Assembly: GCA_028749205.1 (NCBI GenBank)
Contig: JAQULR010000005.1
Span: 1-64,000, forward strand
Reading direction: 5' to 3'
Source of the DNA: Acidobacteriota bacterium
Lineage (GTDB): Bacteria; Acidobacteriota; Aminicenantia; Aminicenantales; Saccharicenantaceae
DNA: 64,000 nt
The translations under genes were made by a program, and so were the position numbers. Below the pieces are notes generated by a model. That model worked only from the letters and a program-made list of their open reading frames with translations, did not search any database and was not told the DNA's origin. Of the stretch, positions 31,194-40,743 are shown one piece after another. Every line of letters starts with the position of its first letter. Within the stretch, counting starts at the first letter, position 1.

Positions 31194-32243
31194 CTAATTC
31201 TTTCCACTTTTGCTTATGGCCAGCATATCTGAAAGAATTGAAAAGCCAGTTTCCAGCCGACCGGCGCCAGCTCCCTGGATAGTTACCTTGCCCAAAAGGT
31301 CAGTATCAAAGGTCAAAGCATTCTGGGCTCCCATCACTCCAGCTAAAGGGTCGGTGAGGGGCAGCTTTTCAGGCGTCACACTGGCTTCGATATGATTATT
31401 AACTTTTTTAACTCTGGCAATTAATTTATATCTTAAGCCTGCTTCTCGGGCTTCTATAATCTGTTGTTTTCTAAGAGTAGAGATGCCCTGGCGGTTGACT
31501 TCATCAGGCTTTATTTTTCCCCTCATAATGGCATTGGCCAGAATGACAACTTTAGCCACGGCGTCGAAGCCTTCGACATCCGCAGTTGGGTCAGCCTCTG
31601 CATAGCCAAGCTCCTGAGCCAACTTTAAAGCTTCATCGTATTCCATTTCCTCGAGTTCCATCTGGCTGAGAATAAAGTTGGTGGTGCCATTCAAGATTCC
31701 CTTAACCTCTCTTATTTCATTTCCAGCCAAACCGGTTTCGAAAAGGTGAAAAACCGGAGTTCCGCTCATAACTGTGCCTTCGATCCGGAAATGCCTCTGG
31801 TTCAGGTGAGCCAGCTCTTTAAGTTCGTGGTAATGAAGAGCCGCAGGCCCTTTGTTGGAAGTAACGACGTGTTTACCTGTCCGGAGAGCCTTTTTGATAT
31901 AAGAAGTGGCCGGTTCTCCAGTTTTTATGTCAGTGTAGGTTACCTCAGCTAATATGTCAGCCTCCACCTGCTCGATAAGGTCAATAGGATCCAGATAATC
32001 TTCGGTTTTCTCTTTGGGGCCAGGGTAATCGTTTAATTTTTTGCCTGCTTTTAGGACCTCAAGCAGCTTTTTCAGCTGGATTCCATCAGGAGCCAATAAT
32101 GAACCCTTGAGCATGTCAGTTATAGCTATTACCTTTGGCTCAAATTTATAAACATCTCGAAGCAGTTCAGCTTTGCGGTCAAGAATTTCCAGAAAACCCT
32201 GTCCTACTGTACCACAGCCGATCAATATTATTTGGTATTCCAT
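31194..32243 (-). CDS. hom: Homoserine dehydrogenase
   Basis: LIGCGTVGQGFLEIL; TSNKGPAALHYHEL; GILNGTTNFILSQME...AQELGYAEADPTADVEGFDAVAKVVILANAIM. Confidence 0.94.
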   Translation of the reverse strand: MEYQIILIGCGTVGQGFLEILDRKAELLRDVYKFEPKVIAITDMLKGSLLAPDGIQLKKLLEVLKAGKKLNDYPGPKEKTEDYLDPIDLIEQVEADILAEVTYTDIKTGEPATSYIKKALRTGKHVVTSNKGPAALHYHELKELAHLNQRHFRIEGTVMSGTPVFHLFETGLAGNEIREVKGILNGTTNFILSQMELEEMEYDEALKLAQELGYAEADPTADVEGFDAVAKVVILANAIMRGKIKPDEVNRQGISTLRKQQIIEAREAGLRYKLIARVKKVNNHIEASVTPEKLPLTDPLAGVMGAQNALTFDTDLLGKVTIQGAGAGRLETGFSILSDMLAISKSGKN

Positions 32244-32330
32244 AATGACCTCCCATCTTTCGCCCTATGTTAACACAGTTTATCTTTCCTTAAAAGCAAT
32301 TTAAGACCACTTTTTTACAAAACTGAAGAA

Positions 32331-32361
32331 AAAAAAGGCTGCCCAAAGGCAGCCCTTTTTT
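32331..32361. terminator. Rho-independent terminator downstream of citrate synthase
   Basis: AAAAAAGGCTGCC-CAAA-GGCAGCCCTTTTTT perfect 7-bp stem flanked by A and T tracts. Confidence 0.85.
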
Positions 32362-32381
32362 CAATCTTAATTCTTTCAGGT

Positions 32382-33698
32382 TCAGGAAGTCTTCTGGGAA
32401 GCAATAAATTGCTCGATCCATTCAGTGGTAACGCTCTTGGGTCTTTCTATCGGTAGGCCAAGAGCTCTGTCCCAGATAAGTTGAGCCAGAACACCGAGAG
32501 CTCTGGAAACACCAAAGAAGACAGTATAAAAGTCGTATTCCCTGACACCATAGTGCCAAAGCAGACACCCGGAATGAGCATCGACATTAGGCCAAGGGTT
32601 CTTGGCTTTGCCGTGCTGGGTCAAGATATCAGGAGCAACTTCAAAGACTTTGCTGACAACTTTGAAGATGGGGTCATCTGGCAGATGTTTCAGGGCGAAT
32701 TCTCTCTGGGCAATAAATCTGGGGTCAGTTTTCCGGAGAACAGCATGGCCATATCCGGGAACAACTTTTCCCGCATTCAGGGTATCCCAGATATACTGGC
32801 TGATCTGTTCTTTGGTGGGCTCCTGTCCTATTTTTTCCATCATTTCCATAATCCACCGCAGGACTTCCTGGTTGGCCAGGCCGTGCAGCGGTCCCGCTAG
32901 CCCGGCCATGGAGGCTGCTAAAGAATAATTGGCATCGGAGAGAGCAGAACCAACCAGGCGACAGGTATGAGCGGAGACATTGCCGCCTTCATGGTCGCAG
33001 TGGAGAACAAGATAAAGCCTCATTAAATCTTTAAAGGCAGGATCGTCCGTTACGCCCAGCATGTGGGCAAAATTGGCCCCCCAGTCTAATTTTGGATCAG
33101 CCGGGATGTGTTTGTCGCCTTTGTAGGTGCGGCGGTAAATGTAGGAGGCGATAGCTGGCAATTTAGCCAGAATATTCATTGTATCTTCATACATCGGATC
33201 CCAGTAATCAAGTTTGTGCATACCCTGGCGATATCTTTCAGCAAAAACAGAATCTTTCTGAAGTTGCATGATGGCCATGGCAAATTGGGTCATGGGATGA
33301 GTATCAGCAGGCGTGGCTTTCAGAACATCGATTAGATATTTAGGTAGTTCACTTCTCTTTCGCCACTCTTCTGTTATGGCTTGACACTCTTCGTAGGTTG
33401 GGATATCTCCGGTCAAAAGAAGATAGAACATGCCTTCAGGGAGAGGCTCTTCGCTTTCAGAAGCCCTTGGTAGTTTTTCTCTTACCTCAGGAATAGTATA
33501 GCCACGGAAGCGAATACCTTCATATGGGTCGAGAGCGGAACATTCCCAGACCATGCACTTTACTCCACGCATACCGCCATAGGTCTGAGCAATAGTTACA
33601 TCAGAGATTTTGAGCTCTCCGTTTTCCTTGAGAATTTTCTGAATTCTCTCCCTCATGGGTAGCATCTTGTTAGTGAATTTTTCCTTTAACGTAGCCAT
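32382..33698 (-). CDS. Citrate synthase, eukaryote/mitochondrial-type
   Basis: AGPLHGLANQEVL, VVPGYGHAVLRKTDPRFIAQREFALKHLP, NVDAHSGCLLWHYG, YTVFFGVSRALGVLAQLIWDRALGLPIERPKS. Confidence 0.95.
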   Translation of the reverse strand: MATLKEKFTNKMLPMRERIQKILKENGELKISDVTIAQTYGGMRGVKCMVWECSALDPYEGIRFRGYTIPEVREKLPRASESEEPLPEGMFYLLLTGDIPTYEECQAITEEWRKRSELPKYLIDVLKATPADTHPMTQFAMAIMQLQKDSVFAERYRQGMHKLDYWDPMYEDTMNILAKLPAIASYIYRRTYKGDKHIPADPKLDWGANFAHMLGVTDDPAFKDLMRLYLVLHCDHEGGNVSAHTCRLVGSALSDANYSLAASMAGLAGPLHGLANQEVLRWIMEMMEKIGQEPTKEQISQYIWDTLNAGKVVPGYGHAVLRKTDPRFIAQREFALKHLPDDPIFKVVSKVFEVAPDILTQHGKAKNPWPNVDAHSGCLLWHYGVREYDFYTVFFGVSRALGVLAQLIWDRALGLPIERPKSVTTEWIEQFIASQKTS

Positions 33699-33893
33699 TA
33701 AGTAACCTCCTTTTGGTTATATATTTTTTATTTTTACAAATACTGATCTATATTAAGAAATATATCATTTCAAAACCCGTTAAGTCAATTTATATTTGCA
33801 GATACAAAATCCTTGATTTTTCTTTTCAGGCCTTATATGCTTTGGGAAAAGTGTTGTCAAGATATCAGCATCCTGTTTGAAAGGAGATCCGAA

Positions 33894-34448
33894 ATGAGTG
33901 TGGTGATTGTTCTATTGATAATCATAGGCCTGTTGATTCTGATCGGTATTGGTCTTTATAACAGCCTGATAGTGTTGCAGAATCGCTGTGATAACGCCTG
34001 GGCTCAAGTGGATGTCCAGTTGCGTCGCCGTTATGATTTAATTCCCAACTTGGTAGAAACAGTGAAAGGTTATGCTAAACATGAAAGAGAGGTTTTTGAA
34101 AAAGTAACAGAAGCCCGGGCTAAAGCTATCAACGCCCAGACAGTTAAAGAGCAAGGGCAGGCTGAAAACTTGCTGTCTGGAGCTCTTAAATCTCTGTTTG
34201 CCGTGGTTGAAAATTATCCTGAACTTAAGGCTAACCAGAACTTCTTACTTCTTCAGGAGGAGCTGGCTGGAACAGAAAGCAAGATTGCCTACGCCCGACA
34301 GTTCTACAACGATACCGTAATGAAATTCAATATGAAACAACAGGTTTTTCCCTCCAATATCATTGCTAATATGTTTGGTTTTAAAGAAAAAGAATACTTT
34401 GAGATTGAAGAGCCTGAAGCCCGGGGTCCAGTTAAAGTTTCGTTCTGA
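33894..34448 (+). CDS. lemA: LemA family protein
   Basis: N-terminal TM helix, [51 protein letters not shown]. Confidence 0.93.
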   Translation: MSVVIVLLIIIGLLILIGIGLYNSLIVLQNRCDNAWAQVDVQLRRRYDLIPNLVETVKGYAKHEREVFEKVTEARAKAINAQTVKEQGQAENLLSGALKSLFAVVENYPELKANQNFLLLQEELAGTESKIAYARQFYNDTVMKFNMKQQVFPSNIIANMFGFKEKEYFEIEEPEARGPVKVSF

Positions 34449-34502
34449 AATCCTGATAGAAATCGCTGAGGCTAAGTTCTTTTTATAAAATAAACTTATC
34501 CC

Positions 34503-35411
34503 ATGTATGAACAGATAACTGCTAATAAAGTCAAATCTGTTTTTCTGGTCCTCTTTTTTCTGGTTCTTGTTTTCCTGGTAGTCTGGGCCTTTGAACAGGT
34601 TACAGGCTGGGGGGAAGGCGGGCTGGTACTGGCTCTCATCATTTCCTTGACTATGGCCATAGGTGGATATTATTCCAGCGATAAAATTGTCCTGGCCATT
34701 AGCCGGGCCCGCCCGGTAAGCAAGGAGGAATACCCCTATCTTTATAATACCGTCGAAGGGCTGGCTCTGGCCGCCGGTCTTCCTGCTCCACGTTGTTATA
34801 TTATTGATGATTCAGCGCCAAATGCTTTTGCTACCGGCCGTAATCCCGAGCATTCGGTCATTTGTGTTACTACCGGTCTGCTGCAGAAGTTAAATCGTCT
34901 TGAGTTGGAAGGGGTTATTGCCCACGAAATGTCCCATATCAAAAATTATGACATCCTGTTGCAGACGGTAGCGGTGGTCATGGTCGGAATAGTTGCCTTA
35001 TTATCTGACTGGATGCTACGGAGCTTCTGGTGGGGAAGTGGCCGGAAAAGAGATCGGGAAAAAGGCGGAAGTGGTGCTGGACTAATTATTTTCACCATCG
35101 GACTGGTTCTGGCTATTCTCTCTCCGCTCGTTGCTCAACTGATTCAACTGGCTATTTCCAGGCGAAGAGAATTCCTGGCTGATGCTAACGGAGCTATGTT
35201 GACCAGATATCCAGCTGGGTTAGCCTCAGCTCTTCGGAAAATTTCGGCTGATAATGAACCTTTAGAAGTAGCCAACAAGGCCACTGCTCATCTTTATATT
35301 GTAAATCCACTGAAAAATGTCAAAGGCTGGGTCAACAAGCTGTTCAGCACGCACCCCCCAATTGAGGAACGGATTGCTGCTCTGGAAAAAATGTCTTTTG
35401 AAAAGGTCTGA
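34503..35411 (+). CDS. htpX: M48 membrane protease HtpX-like
   Basis: GVIAHEMSHIKNYDIL zinc motif; PNAFATGRNPEHSVICVTTGLL; RRREFLADANGA. Confidence 0.94.
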   Translation: MYEQITANKVKSVFLVLFFLVLVFLVVWAFEQVTGWGEGGLVLALIISLTMAIGGYYSSDKIVLAISRARPVSKEEYPYLYNTVEGLALAAGLPAPRCYIIDDSAPNAFATGRNPEHSVICVTTGLLQKLNRLELEGVIAHEMSHIKNYDILLQTVAVVMVGIVALLSDWMLRSFWWGSGRKRDREKGGSGAGLIIFTIGLVLAILSPLVAQLIQLAISRRREFLADANGAMLTRYPAGLASALRKISADNEPLEVANKATAHLYIVNPLKNVKGWVNKLFSTHPPIEERIAALEKMSFEKV

Positions 35412-35511
35412 TATTCTTTTGATTTAAAGGCAATGGCAATAATAATAAAAGGAGGCAATTTCCTGACCTGAGAATTGAGTGTTAAAGGCCGAATTCCAGG
35501 CCTGGCATAGC

Positions 35512-35540
35512 TTGCAACTTAAGTTGTCTTTGTTTATAAT
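35512..35540 (+). promoter_or_regulatory. Sigma70-type promoter of tRNA-Asp
   Basis: TTGCAA (35512-35517), N17, TATAAT (35535-35540), 15 nt before the tRNA 5' end. Confidence 0.75.
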
Positions 35541-35555
35541 TTAGTCGCCCTGGGC

Positions 35556-35632
35556 GGGGTCGTAGTTCAGCTGGTTAGAACGCCGGCCTGTCACGCCGGA
35601 GGTCGCGAGTTCGAGCCTCGTCGGCCCCGCCA
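35556..35632 (+). tRNA. tRNA-Asp(GTC)
   Basis: GGGGTCG/CGGCCCC acceptor, anticodon loop CTGTCAC, CCA encoded. Confidence 0.96.
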
Positions 35633-35812
35633 CTTTTCTACTCAATCTTTTGTTCTTGAAGTTTTTGGGCTCTCCCCGGTATCAATCTAGACCGAATATC
35701 TGTTTGACACGAACATCTATCTCTCCGGTCAGCCAGAGATAGCAGCCAGTTACCTCTTTCTTTAATCTTTTTTGTGTGTTATATATAATTCTAATAAATT
35801 CAGGAGGAACCG

Positions 35813-36190
35813 ATGCCTGATAAAACCAAAATCCTGGTGATAGATGACGATCCGGCAATTTGTGTCTCAGTTAAAGCCATTCTGGAAGCCAGTGGCTATG
35901 AGGTGTTCACGGCTTTAAGCGGTAAAGAAGGGCTTGACCTTTTCCATCAGGTTGATCCAGATATTGTTCTGTGCGATATGATGATGGAAGATATAGATGC
36001 TGGGGCAAAAGTGGCCGGGGTTATCAAGAAAGAACAACCTGACCTGCCAGTTTTTTTGTTGAGCACTATCGGCGATGCCACTGCCCGAACTATTGGCCTT
36101 GACGATCTCGGTTTTAATGGAGTTTTTCAGAAGCCAGTTAATTTCGACTTGCTGCTGAGTGTAATTGAAAAGCACAGGAAAAAGTCCTGA
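35813..36190 (+). CDS. Single-domain response regulator (REC)
   Basis: ILVIDDDPAICVSVKAILEASGYEV...PDIVLCDMMMEDIDAG...FQKPVNFDLL. Confidence 0.9.
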   Translation: MPDKTKILVIDDDPAICVSVKAILEASGYEVFTALSGKEGLDLFHQVDPDIVLCDMMMEDIDAGAKVAGVIKKEQPDLPVFLLSTIGDATARTIGLDDLGFNGVFQKPVNFDLLLSVIEKHRKKS

Positions 36191-36219
36191 GGCCTAGCTA
36201 CCTGTTTACTAATTAGCAA

Positions 36220-36732
36220 ATGAGCATTTCTCTGGCTGATCTTTACCGGCAAAATTCAGATCTGGAAACTTTTTGTCAGGAGGTTAGAAAACTGGGAGGT
36301 AATTTTGAGCTGGACGCTCGTCAGATGGAAGCCCTTGGTCAGGCTTATTTTGAAGTCCATCCAGAGAAATTTGTTAAAAGAGATCTGGATGAAGTCAGGC
36401 TAGGTTATCAACTGGCCAGATGCTGCTTGCTGGAAAAGGCCCTGGCCGGGCTGACAGAGACAGTTAAGGATTTTTTCAGGCGGGCTTTTGATCAGCCTGA
36501 ATCCATAGCCGGCCTCCTGGATGATTACAGGCGTTCGGAAAACCTGCCGCTTCTCGTATCTTCTTTTAATTGCCTTCAAGCTTCACTGGACGAACTGAAA
36601 GCAGCTATTGATGAATTGCCTAAGGGGATGATTAAAGAAAGGTTCCTGGGAGGAATTTCAACTCTCTATAACACCAGGTATCTTCTGAGCATTTTTATTT
36701 CGCGTCTTGGCTCAAACGGTTTACAAAATTAG
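36220..36732 (+). CDS. Hypothetical protein upstream of hydrogenase cluster
   Basis: 170-aa ORF, ATG start, sits between the REC gene and the fdhF-like gene on the same strand; no family recognised. Confidence 0.6.
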   Translation: MSISLADLYRQNSDLETFCQEVRKLGGNFELDARQMEALGQAYFEVHPEKFVKRDLDEVRLGYQLARCCLLEKALAGLTETVKDFFRRAFDQPESIAGLLDDYRRSENLPLLVSSFNCLQASLDELKAAIDELPKGMIKERFLGGISTLYNTRYLLSIFISRLGSNGLQN

Positions 36733-36807
36733 CTTATTCTGGTATTTTTGCTTTTAAAGCGCAAAAAACATATAAGTCTCAAAACCTGACTGCCGAGGAG
36801 AAAAAGA

Positions 36808-38826
36808 TTGCCCTATTTTAGAGGAGTATGTAACTTCTGCGGGACTGGTTGTGGCCACTTGCTGCGAGTAGAGGGGAACCGGGTAAGAGGTGTTTATCCC
36901 CTCTCTGGTCATCCGTTAAGTCGTGGTCGGTTGTGTGTCCGCGGCTGGCATATTCATGAGCTTCTTCAGACAGAAGATAGAATTTCTCAGCCGCTCATTA
37001 AAGACGGTAGCAGTTTCAAGCCTGTTTCTTATGAAGAAGCTCTTGATTATGTGGTGGAAAGGGTAAAAAAACTGCCTGGCCGTCAGGTGGCTGTTCTTGG
37101 TTCTCCTCGGTCCTCCAACGAAGAGAATTATCTGTTGGGTAAGTTTGCTAGGGCAATCCTCAAAACAAATAATCTAAGTCTGTCGTCTGATGCCGGCCAG
37201 GAAGAAAGTGCCAGGGTGCTTCTTGAAGGCTGTGGCTGGCCAGCCATGACCGGTACGCTGGCCGAATTGAGACAGGCTGATTTTATCTTAGTGGTGGGCG
37301 GCGACCTGACCAAGCAGAATCCAATTATCGCCAGCGAAATCCATCATGCCCATCGTGCCGGGACTTTTTTAGCAACCATTTCTCCCCGGAAAACTCAAAT
37401 GGCCAGGCTCAGCCAACTTCATCTTAGACCTAAACCGGGAACAATTTTTTACGTTCTCCAGGGTTTAGGCAGAGTTCTGGTTGAGGAGAAGGCTATTGAT
37501 GATGATTATTTATCGACATTTACAGCCAACAGCCAGACTTTCCTCGAAGAGTTGAAGCAGATCGAAGTTGAAAAGATAGTAGAGCTGACCGGTATAAGCA
37601 GAGAGCAAATGACTGAACTAGCCAGAAAATTGAAAGAATCTAATTCAGCTTGTGCCTTTTATCCAACGGGAGTGCAGAGTCTCGATCGCCGAACCATGGC
37701 TGCTCTCTTTAACCTTTTCCTTTTAGCGGGGAAAATTGGGCGGCGAGGAAGTGGGGTAAATCCGGTGACCGGCATCAGTAATCTGCTGGGCAGCTATGAC
37801 CTGGGCCTTTCTCCTGTTTTCCTGCCTGGTTATGCTTCAGTTGAAGACGAGCTGGCCTGGGAGAGATTGGAAAATTTCTGGCAGACGAAGCTAGATCGCT
37901 GGTCAGGTAAGAATGTCGATACCTGTTTGTCAGAAGGGGAAGATATCAAAGCTCTTTTTGTGGTTGATCATGATGAGGAAATTATCAGACATGTCAATCG
38001 GATAAGGCAGCTTGACTTAATAGTTTATTTTGGTGCTTATGAAAATCCATTTGCTTCTCTGGCTCAGGTTATTTTTCCCAGAACGAGCTACGTAGAAGAG
38101 GATGGAACTTATACTAATTCTGAGCGCCGGGTTCAGCTGGTTCTGAAAAGAATCGAGCCGCCGGCTGGGGTCCGCCCCTTATGGAAAACCCTGACTAACC
38201 TGGCTCGGGCTCTCGGGCATGACTGGAATTATGATTCAGTTGAAAACATCATGAGTGAGATAAGTCAGCTGGTTCCTTATTATCGTAGTCTGACTTATGA
38301 AAAACTTAAGGCCAGGCTTGGCTTGAAATGGCCAGCTGATGATCTTCATCCTGAAGGTACAGATTGCTTACTGGTAGAAGAAGCAAGCCGGCGCTTCCGA
38401 TTTGTTCAGGTAAATGGTCAGGAGAAAAAGCTGGCTGGTGAGCCCGAGGTTCAGAAAGATTTTCCTTTTAAATTAGTGGTGGGGCGGAGCAATTATTTCT
38501 GGCACCAGAATTCTGTCATGAAAAGGACTTTTATTCCCAAACGCGAATATAATGCTCTTCTCCTTCTCTACCCCAGAGGTTTTGTTGAAATTTCGAAAGA
38601 AGATGCCAGCCGTCTCGGCCTGAGAGAAAAACAAGTAGTGAGAATAGTGGCTGAATCGGCTGAGGTCAGGCTGGCAGCCAGAATCTCAGGCGATATTCTG
38701 CCCGGTATGCTTTACATACCTTATTTTATTGATGAGATGATTCCCGAATTTCTTCACCGGCAGGTAGCTGATTTAGAAAAGAACGAAGAGTTCTTTCTGC
38801 CGGTCAGATTGGAAAAGGTGGTTTAA
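36808..38826 (+). CDS. FdhF-like molybdopterin oxidoreductase-family protein lacking canonical formate dehydrogenase catalytic residues (TTG start)
   Basis: N-terminal [4Fe-4S] motif CNFCGTGCG...GRLCVRGW; GVNPVTGISNLLGSYDLGLSPVFLPGY; C-terminal molybdopterin-dinucleotide binding-like segment. Confidence 0.85.
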   Translation: MPYFRGVCNFCGTGCGHLLRVEGNRVRGVYPLSGHPLSRGRLCVRGWHIHELLQTEDRISQPLIKDGSSFKPVSYEEALDYVVERVKKLPGRQVAVLGSPRSSNEENYLLGKFARAILKTNNLSLSSDAGQEESARVLLEGCGWPAMTGTLAELRQADFILVVGGDLTKQNPIIASEIHHAHRAGTFLATISPRKTQMARLSQLHLRPKPGTIFYVLQGLGRVLVEEKAIDDDYLSTFTANSQTFLEELKQIEVEKIVELTGISREQMTELARKLKESNSACAFYPTGVQSLDRRTMAALFNLFLLAGKIGRRGSGVNPVTGISNLLGSYDLGLSPVFLPGYASVEDELAWERLENFWQTKLDRWSGKNVDTCLSEGEDIKALFVVDHDEEIIRHVNRIRQLDLIVYFGAYENPFASLAQVIFPRTSYVEEDGTYTNSERRVQLVLKRIEPPAGVRPLWKTLTNLARALGHDWNYDSVENIMSEISQLVPYYRSLTYEKLKARLGLKWPADDLHPEGTDCLLVEEASRRFRFVQVNGQEKKLAGEPEVQKDFPFKLVVGRSNYFWHQNSVMKRTFIPKREYNALLLLYPRGFVEISKEDASRLGLREKQVVRIVAESAEVRLAARISGDILPGMLYIPYFIDEMIPEFLHRQVADLEKNEEFFLPVRLEKVV

Positions 38827-38829
38827 GCA

Positions 38830-39897
38830 ATGTACTGGCTGACAAAAGAACAGTTGCCACTGCTGGTTCAAAAACTGGCTGAAGAATATAAAATCTTTGG
38901 TCCCCGCCATGACCGCGTTTCGGGTGAGGTGATCTTTGACCATCTACCCGATCTATCCGAGCTGGATCTGCAAGCGGCCATTCCTTATAATCCGCCCAAG
39001 TTCATTCTTTTCCCCCACTATGAAGAGATCCTTAAATACCGCTACCAACCAGAAACAAAAAAAGTCAGAATTGAACAGCTCAATCTCCTGGAACCGAAGG
39101 CTTTGATCGGTTTGAGATCCTGTGACCTGACTGGTTTGCTCTGTCTTGACCGCTTTTTCCTCGATCAGGAATATGTAGATGAATTTTATTTAGCTCACCG
39201 AAAAAAGTTGTTTATCGTTTCCAATACCTGCATCAGGCCATTTCCACAGTGTTTCTGCGTCTGTACGGACAGTGGCCCGGCAGCCAGGGAAGGCTTCGAT
39301 CTTGATCTGACTTTTACCGGCCGCGATTACCTGGTTGAAGCTGGTTCGAAGAAAGGGCAGGCTTTGGTCGAAGAGCTAAATCTGGTCGAGGCTGATTCTG
39401 AGTCTTTAAACCTCAAAAAGCAGATAATAGACGATTCGGTCTCCTCTTTTGACCGCTTTGCTCTGGAAAACAAAGCCTGGATTTCGCGGGCAACCAATCG
39501 GTTGACCACCGGCTTTATCAAGCCTGAGGTCTGGGAATATATCGGGAATCAGTGTTTTGAATGTGGAGCTTGCTCTTTTGTTTGTCCTACCTGCTCCTGT
39601 TTTAATATTGAGGATGCTAATCTGGCCAGCGGTGAAACCAGCCGGCTGAGGACCTGGGACTCCTGTTCTTTTGAAGGTTATACCAAAATGGCCGGAGATC
39701 ATAATCCAAGAAAACCGGTTGAAGATCGTCGTAACAAAAGGTTCTTTTGCAAATTATCTTATTCCCAATCAAAAAAATATCTGAGACCTGGCTGTGTTGG
39801 CTGCGGTCGTTGTGCCAGGGTCTGTCCTGGCGATATAGGTTTGCCCAATGTCGTCACTTACATCAGGCGTGAAATCACTGGAGAATCTGGAGAATAA
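38830..39897 (+). CDS. 4Fe-4S dicluster protein, sulfhydrogenase beta-subunit (HydB)-like
   Basis: FECGACSFVCPTCSCFNI and CVGCGRCARVCPGDIGLP cluster motifs with SH-beta-like N-terminus. Confidence 0.83.
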   Translation: MYWLTKEQLPLLVQKLAEEYKIFGPRHDRVSGEVIFDHLPDLSELDLQAAIPYNPPKFILFPHYEEILKYRYQPETKKVRIEQLNLLEPKALIGLRSCDLTGLLCLDRFFLDQEYVDEFYLAHRKKLFIVSNTCIRPFPQCFCVCTDSGPAAREGFDLDLTFTGRDYLVEAGSKKGQALVEELNLVEADSESLNLKKQIIDDSVSSFDRFALENKAWISRATNRLTTGFIKPEVWEYIGNQCFECGACSFVCPTCSCFNIEDANLASGETSRLRTWDSCSFEGYTKMAGDHNPRKPVEDRRNKRFFCKLSYSQSKKYLRPGCVGCGRCARVCPGDIGLPNVVTYIRREITGESGE

Positions 39898-39902
39898 AAG
39901 CT

Positions 39903-40742
39903 ATGGTTAAAAATTTAGTGCCTATAGTCTCTATTCCAGAAGTTGCTACTATCGTTGATATCCGGGATGAAATTGAAGAGGTCAAAAGCTTTTATTTTAC
40001 TCTGGACCGGCCGGAAATCGAGGAAGCTTTTAAGATTCGCTCCGGCCAATTTATAATGTGCACCGTCTTTAGAGCAGGCGAATTTGCCGTTTCTTTGCCT
40101 TTCAGTCCGGAGAATGACCGCAAGCATATTTCGGTAAGGAAGGTGGGGAAAGTTACAGCTGCTTTGCATCAGCTTGAACCAGGCGACAAAATCGGAGTCA
40201 GAGGTCCCTTTGGCAATGGCTTTCCTTTTGAAGAAATAAAGGGAAGCAATATCATCTATGTAGCCGGTGGGATCGGCCTTATCCCACTTCGCTCGTCAAT
40301 TGTTCATGTCCTCCAGCACCGGCAGGATTTCGGTCGGGTAATTCTGGTTTACGGGGCCAAAAGCTCAAAAGAACTGATGTACAAAGAAAGCATAAGAGAA
40401 TGGCAGGCCACAGAAAACTTTGAGACCCACTTTACGATCGACCGACCCGAACCGGGTTGGTCCGGAGAAGTTGGTTTTGTCAACCACCTGACAGCTAAAC
40501 TTGATTTGCCGGTCTCCAACACAGTGGCCTTTGTTTGTGGCCCGCCGGTTATGTTTAATGCTGTGATTAAAGAACTCAAGCTAAAGGGAATAAAAGAACA
40601 AAACATTTATTCAACTCTGGAAAGGCATATGAAATGTGGGATTGGCAAGTGCCAGCATTGCGCTATAGGACGGACACTGGTCTGTGTGGATGGGCCTGTT
40701 TATACTTATAAACAGATTAGAACCCTGGGAGAACAAATTTAA
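39903..40742 (+). CDS. FAD/NAD(P)-binding, 2Fe-2S oxidoreductase, sulfhydrogenase gamma-subunit (HydG)-like
   Basis: VGKVTAALHQLEPGDKIGVRGPFGNGF, YVAGGIGLIPLRS, VAFVCGPPVMF, ERHMKCGIGKCQHCAIG. Confidence 0.88.
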   Translation: MVKNLVPIVSIPEVATIVDIRDEIEEVKSFYFTLDRPEIEEAFKIRSGQFIMCTVFRAGEFAVSLPFSPENDRKHISVRKVGKVTAALHQLEPGDKIGVRGPFGNGFPFEEIKGSNIIYVAGGIGLIPLRSSIVHVLQHRQDFGRVILVYGAKSSKELMYKESIREWQATENFETHFTIDRPEPGWSGEVGFVNHLTAKLDLPVSNTVAFVCGPPVMFNAVIKELKLKGIKEQNIYSTLERHMKCGIGKCQHCAIGRTLVCVDGPVYTYKQIRTLGEQI

Positions 40743-40743
40743 G

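Noticed and set aside
32481-32928. Plus-strand ORFs of 139 and 108 aa
   Set aside because: Antisense to citrate synthase, which has complete catalytic motifs
36732-36807. Possible sigma54 promoter before the hydrogenase operon (TGGTATTTTTGC)
   Set aside because: GG-to-GC spacing is 7 nt instead of the required 10
36808-38826. Possible selenoprotein formate dehydrogenase with in-frame UGA
   Set aside because: ORF is continuous and the Sec/Cys position reads GGC (Gly); no in-frame TGA at the active-site position
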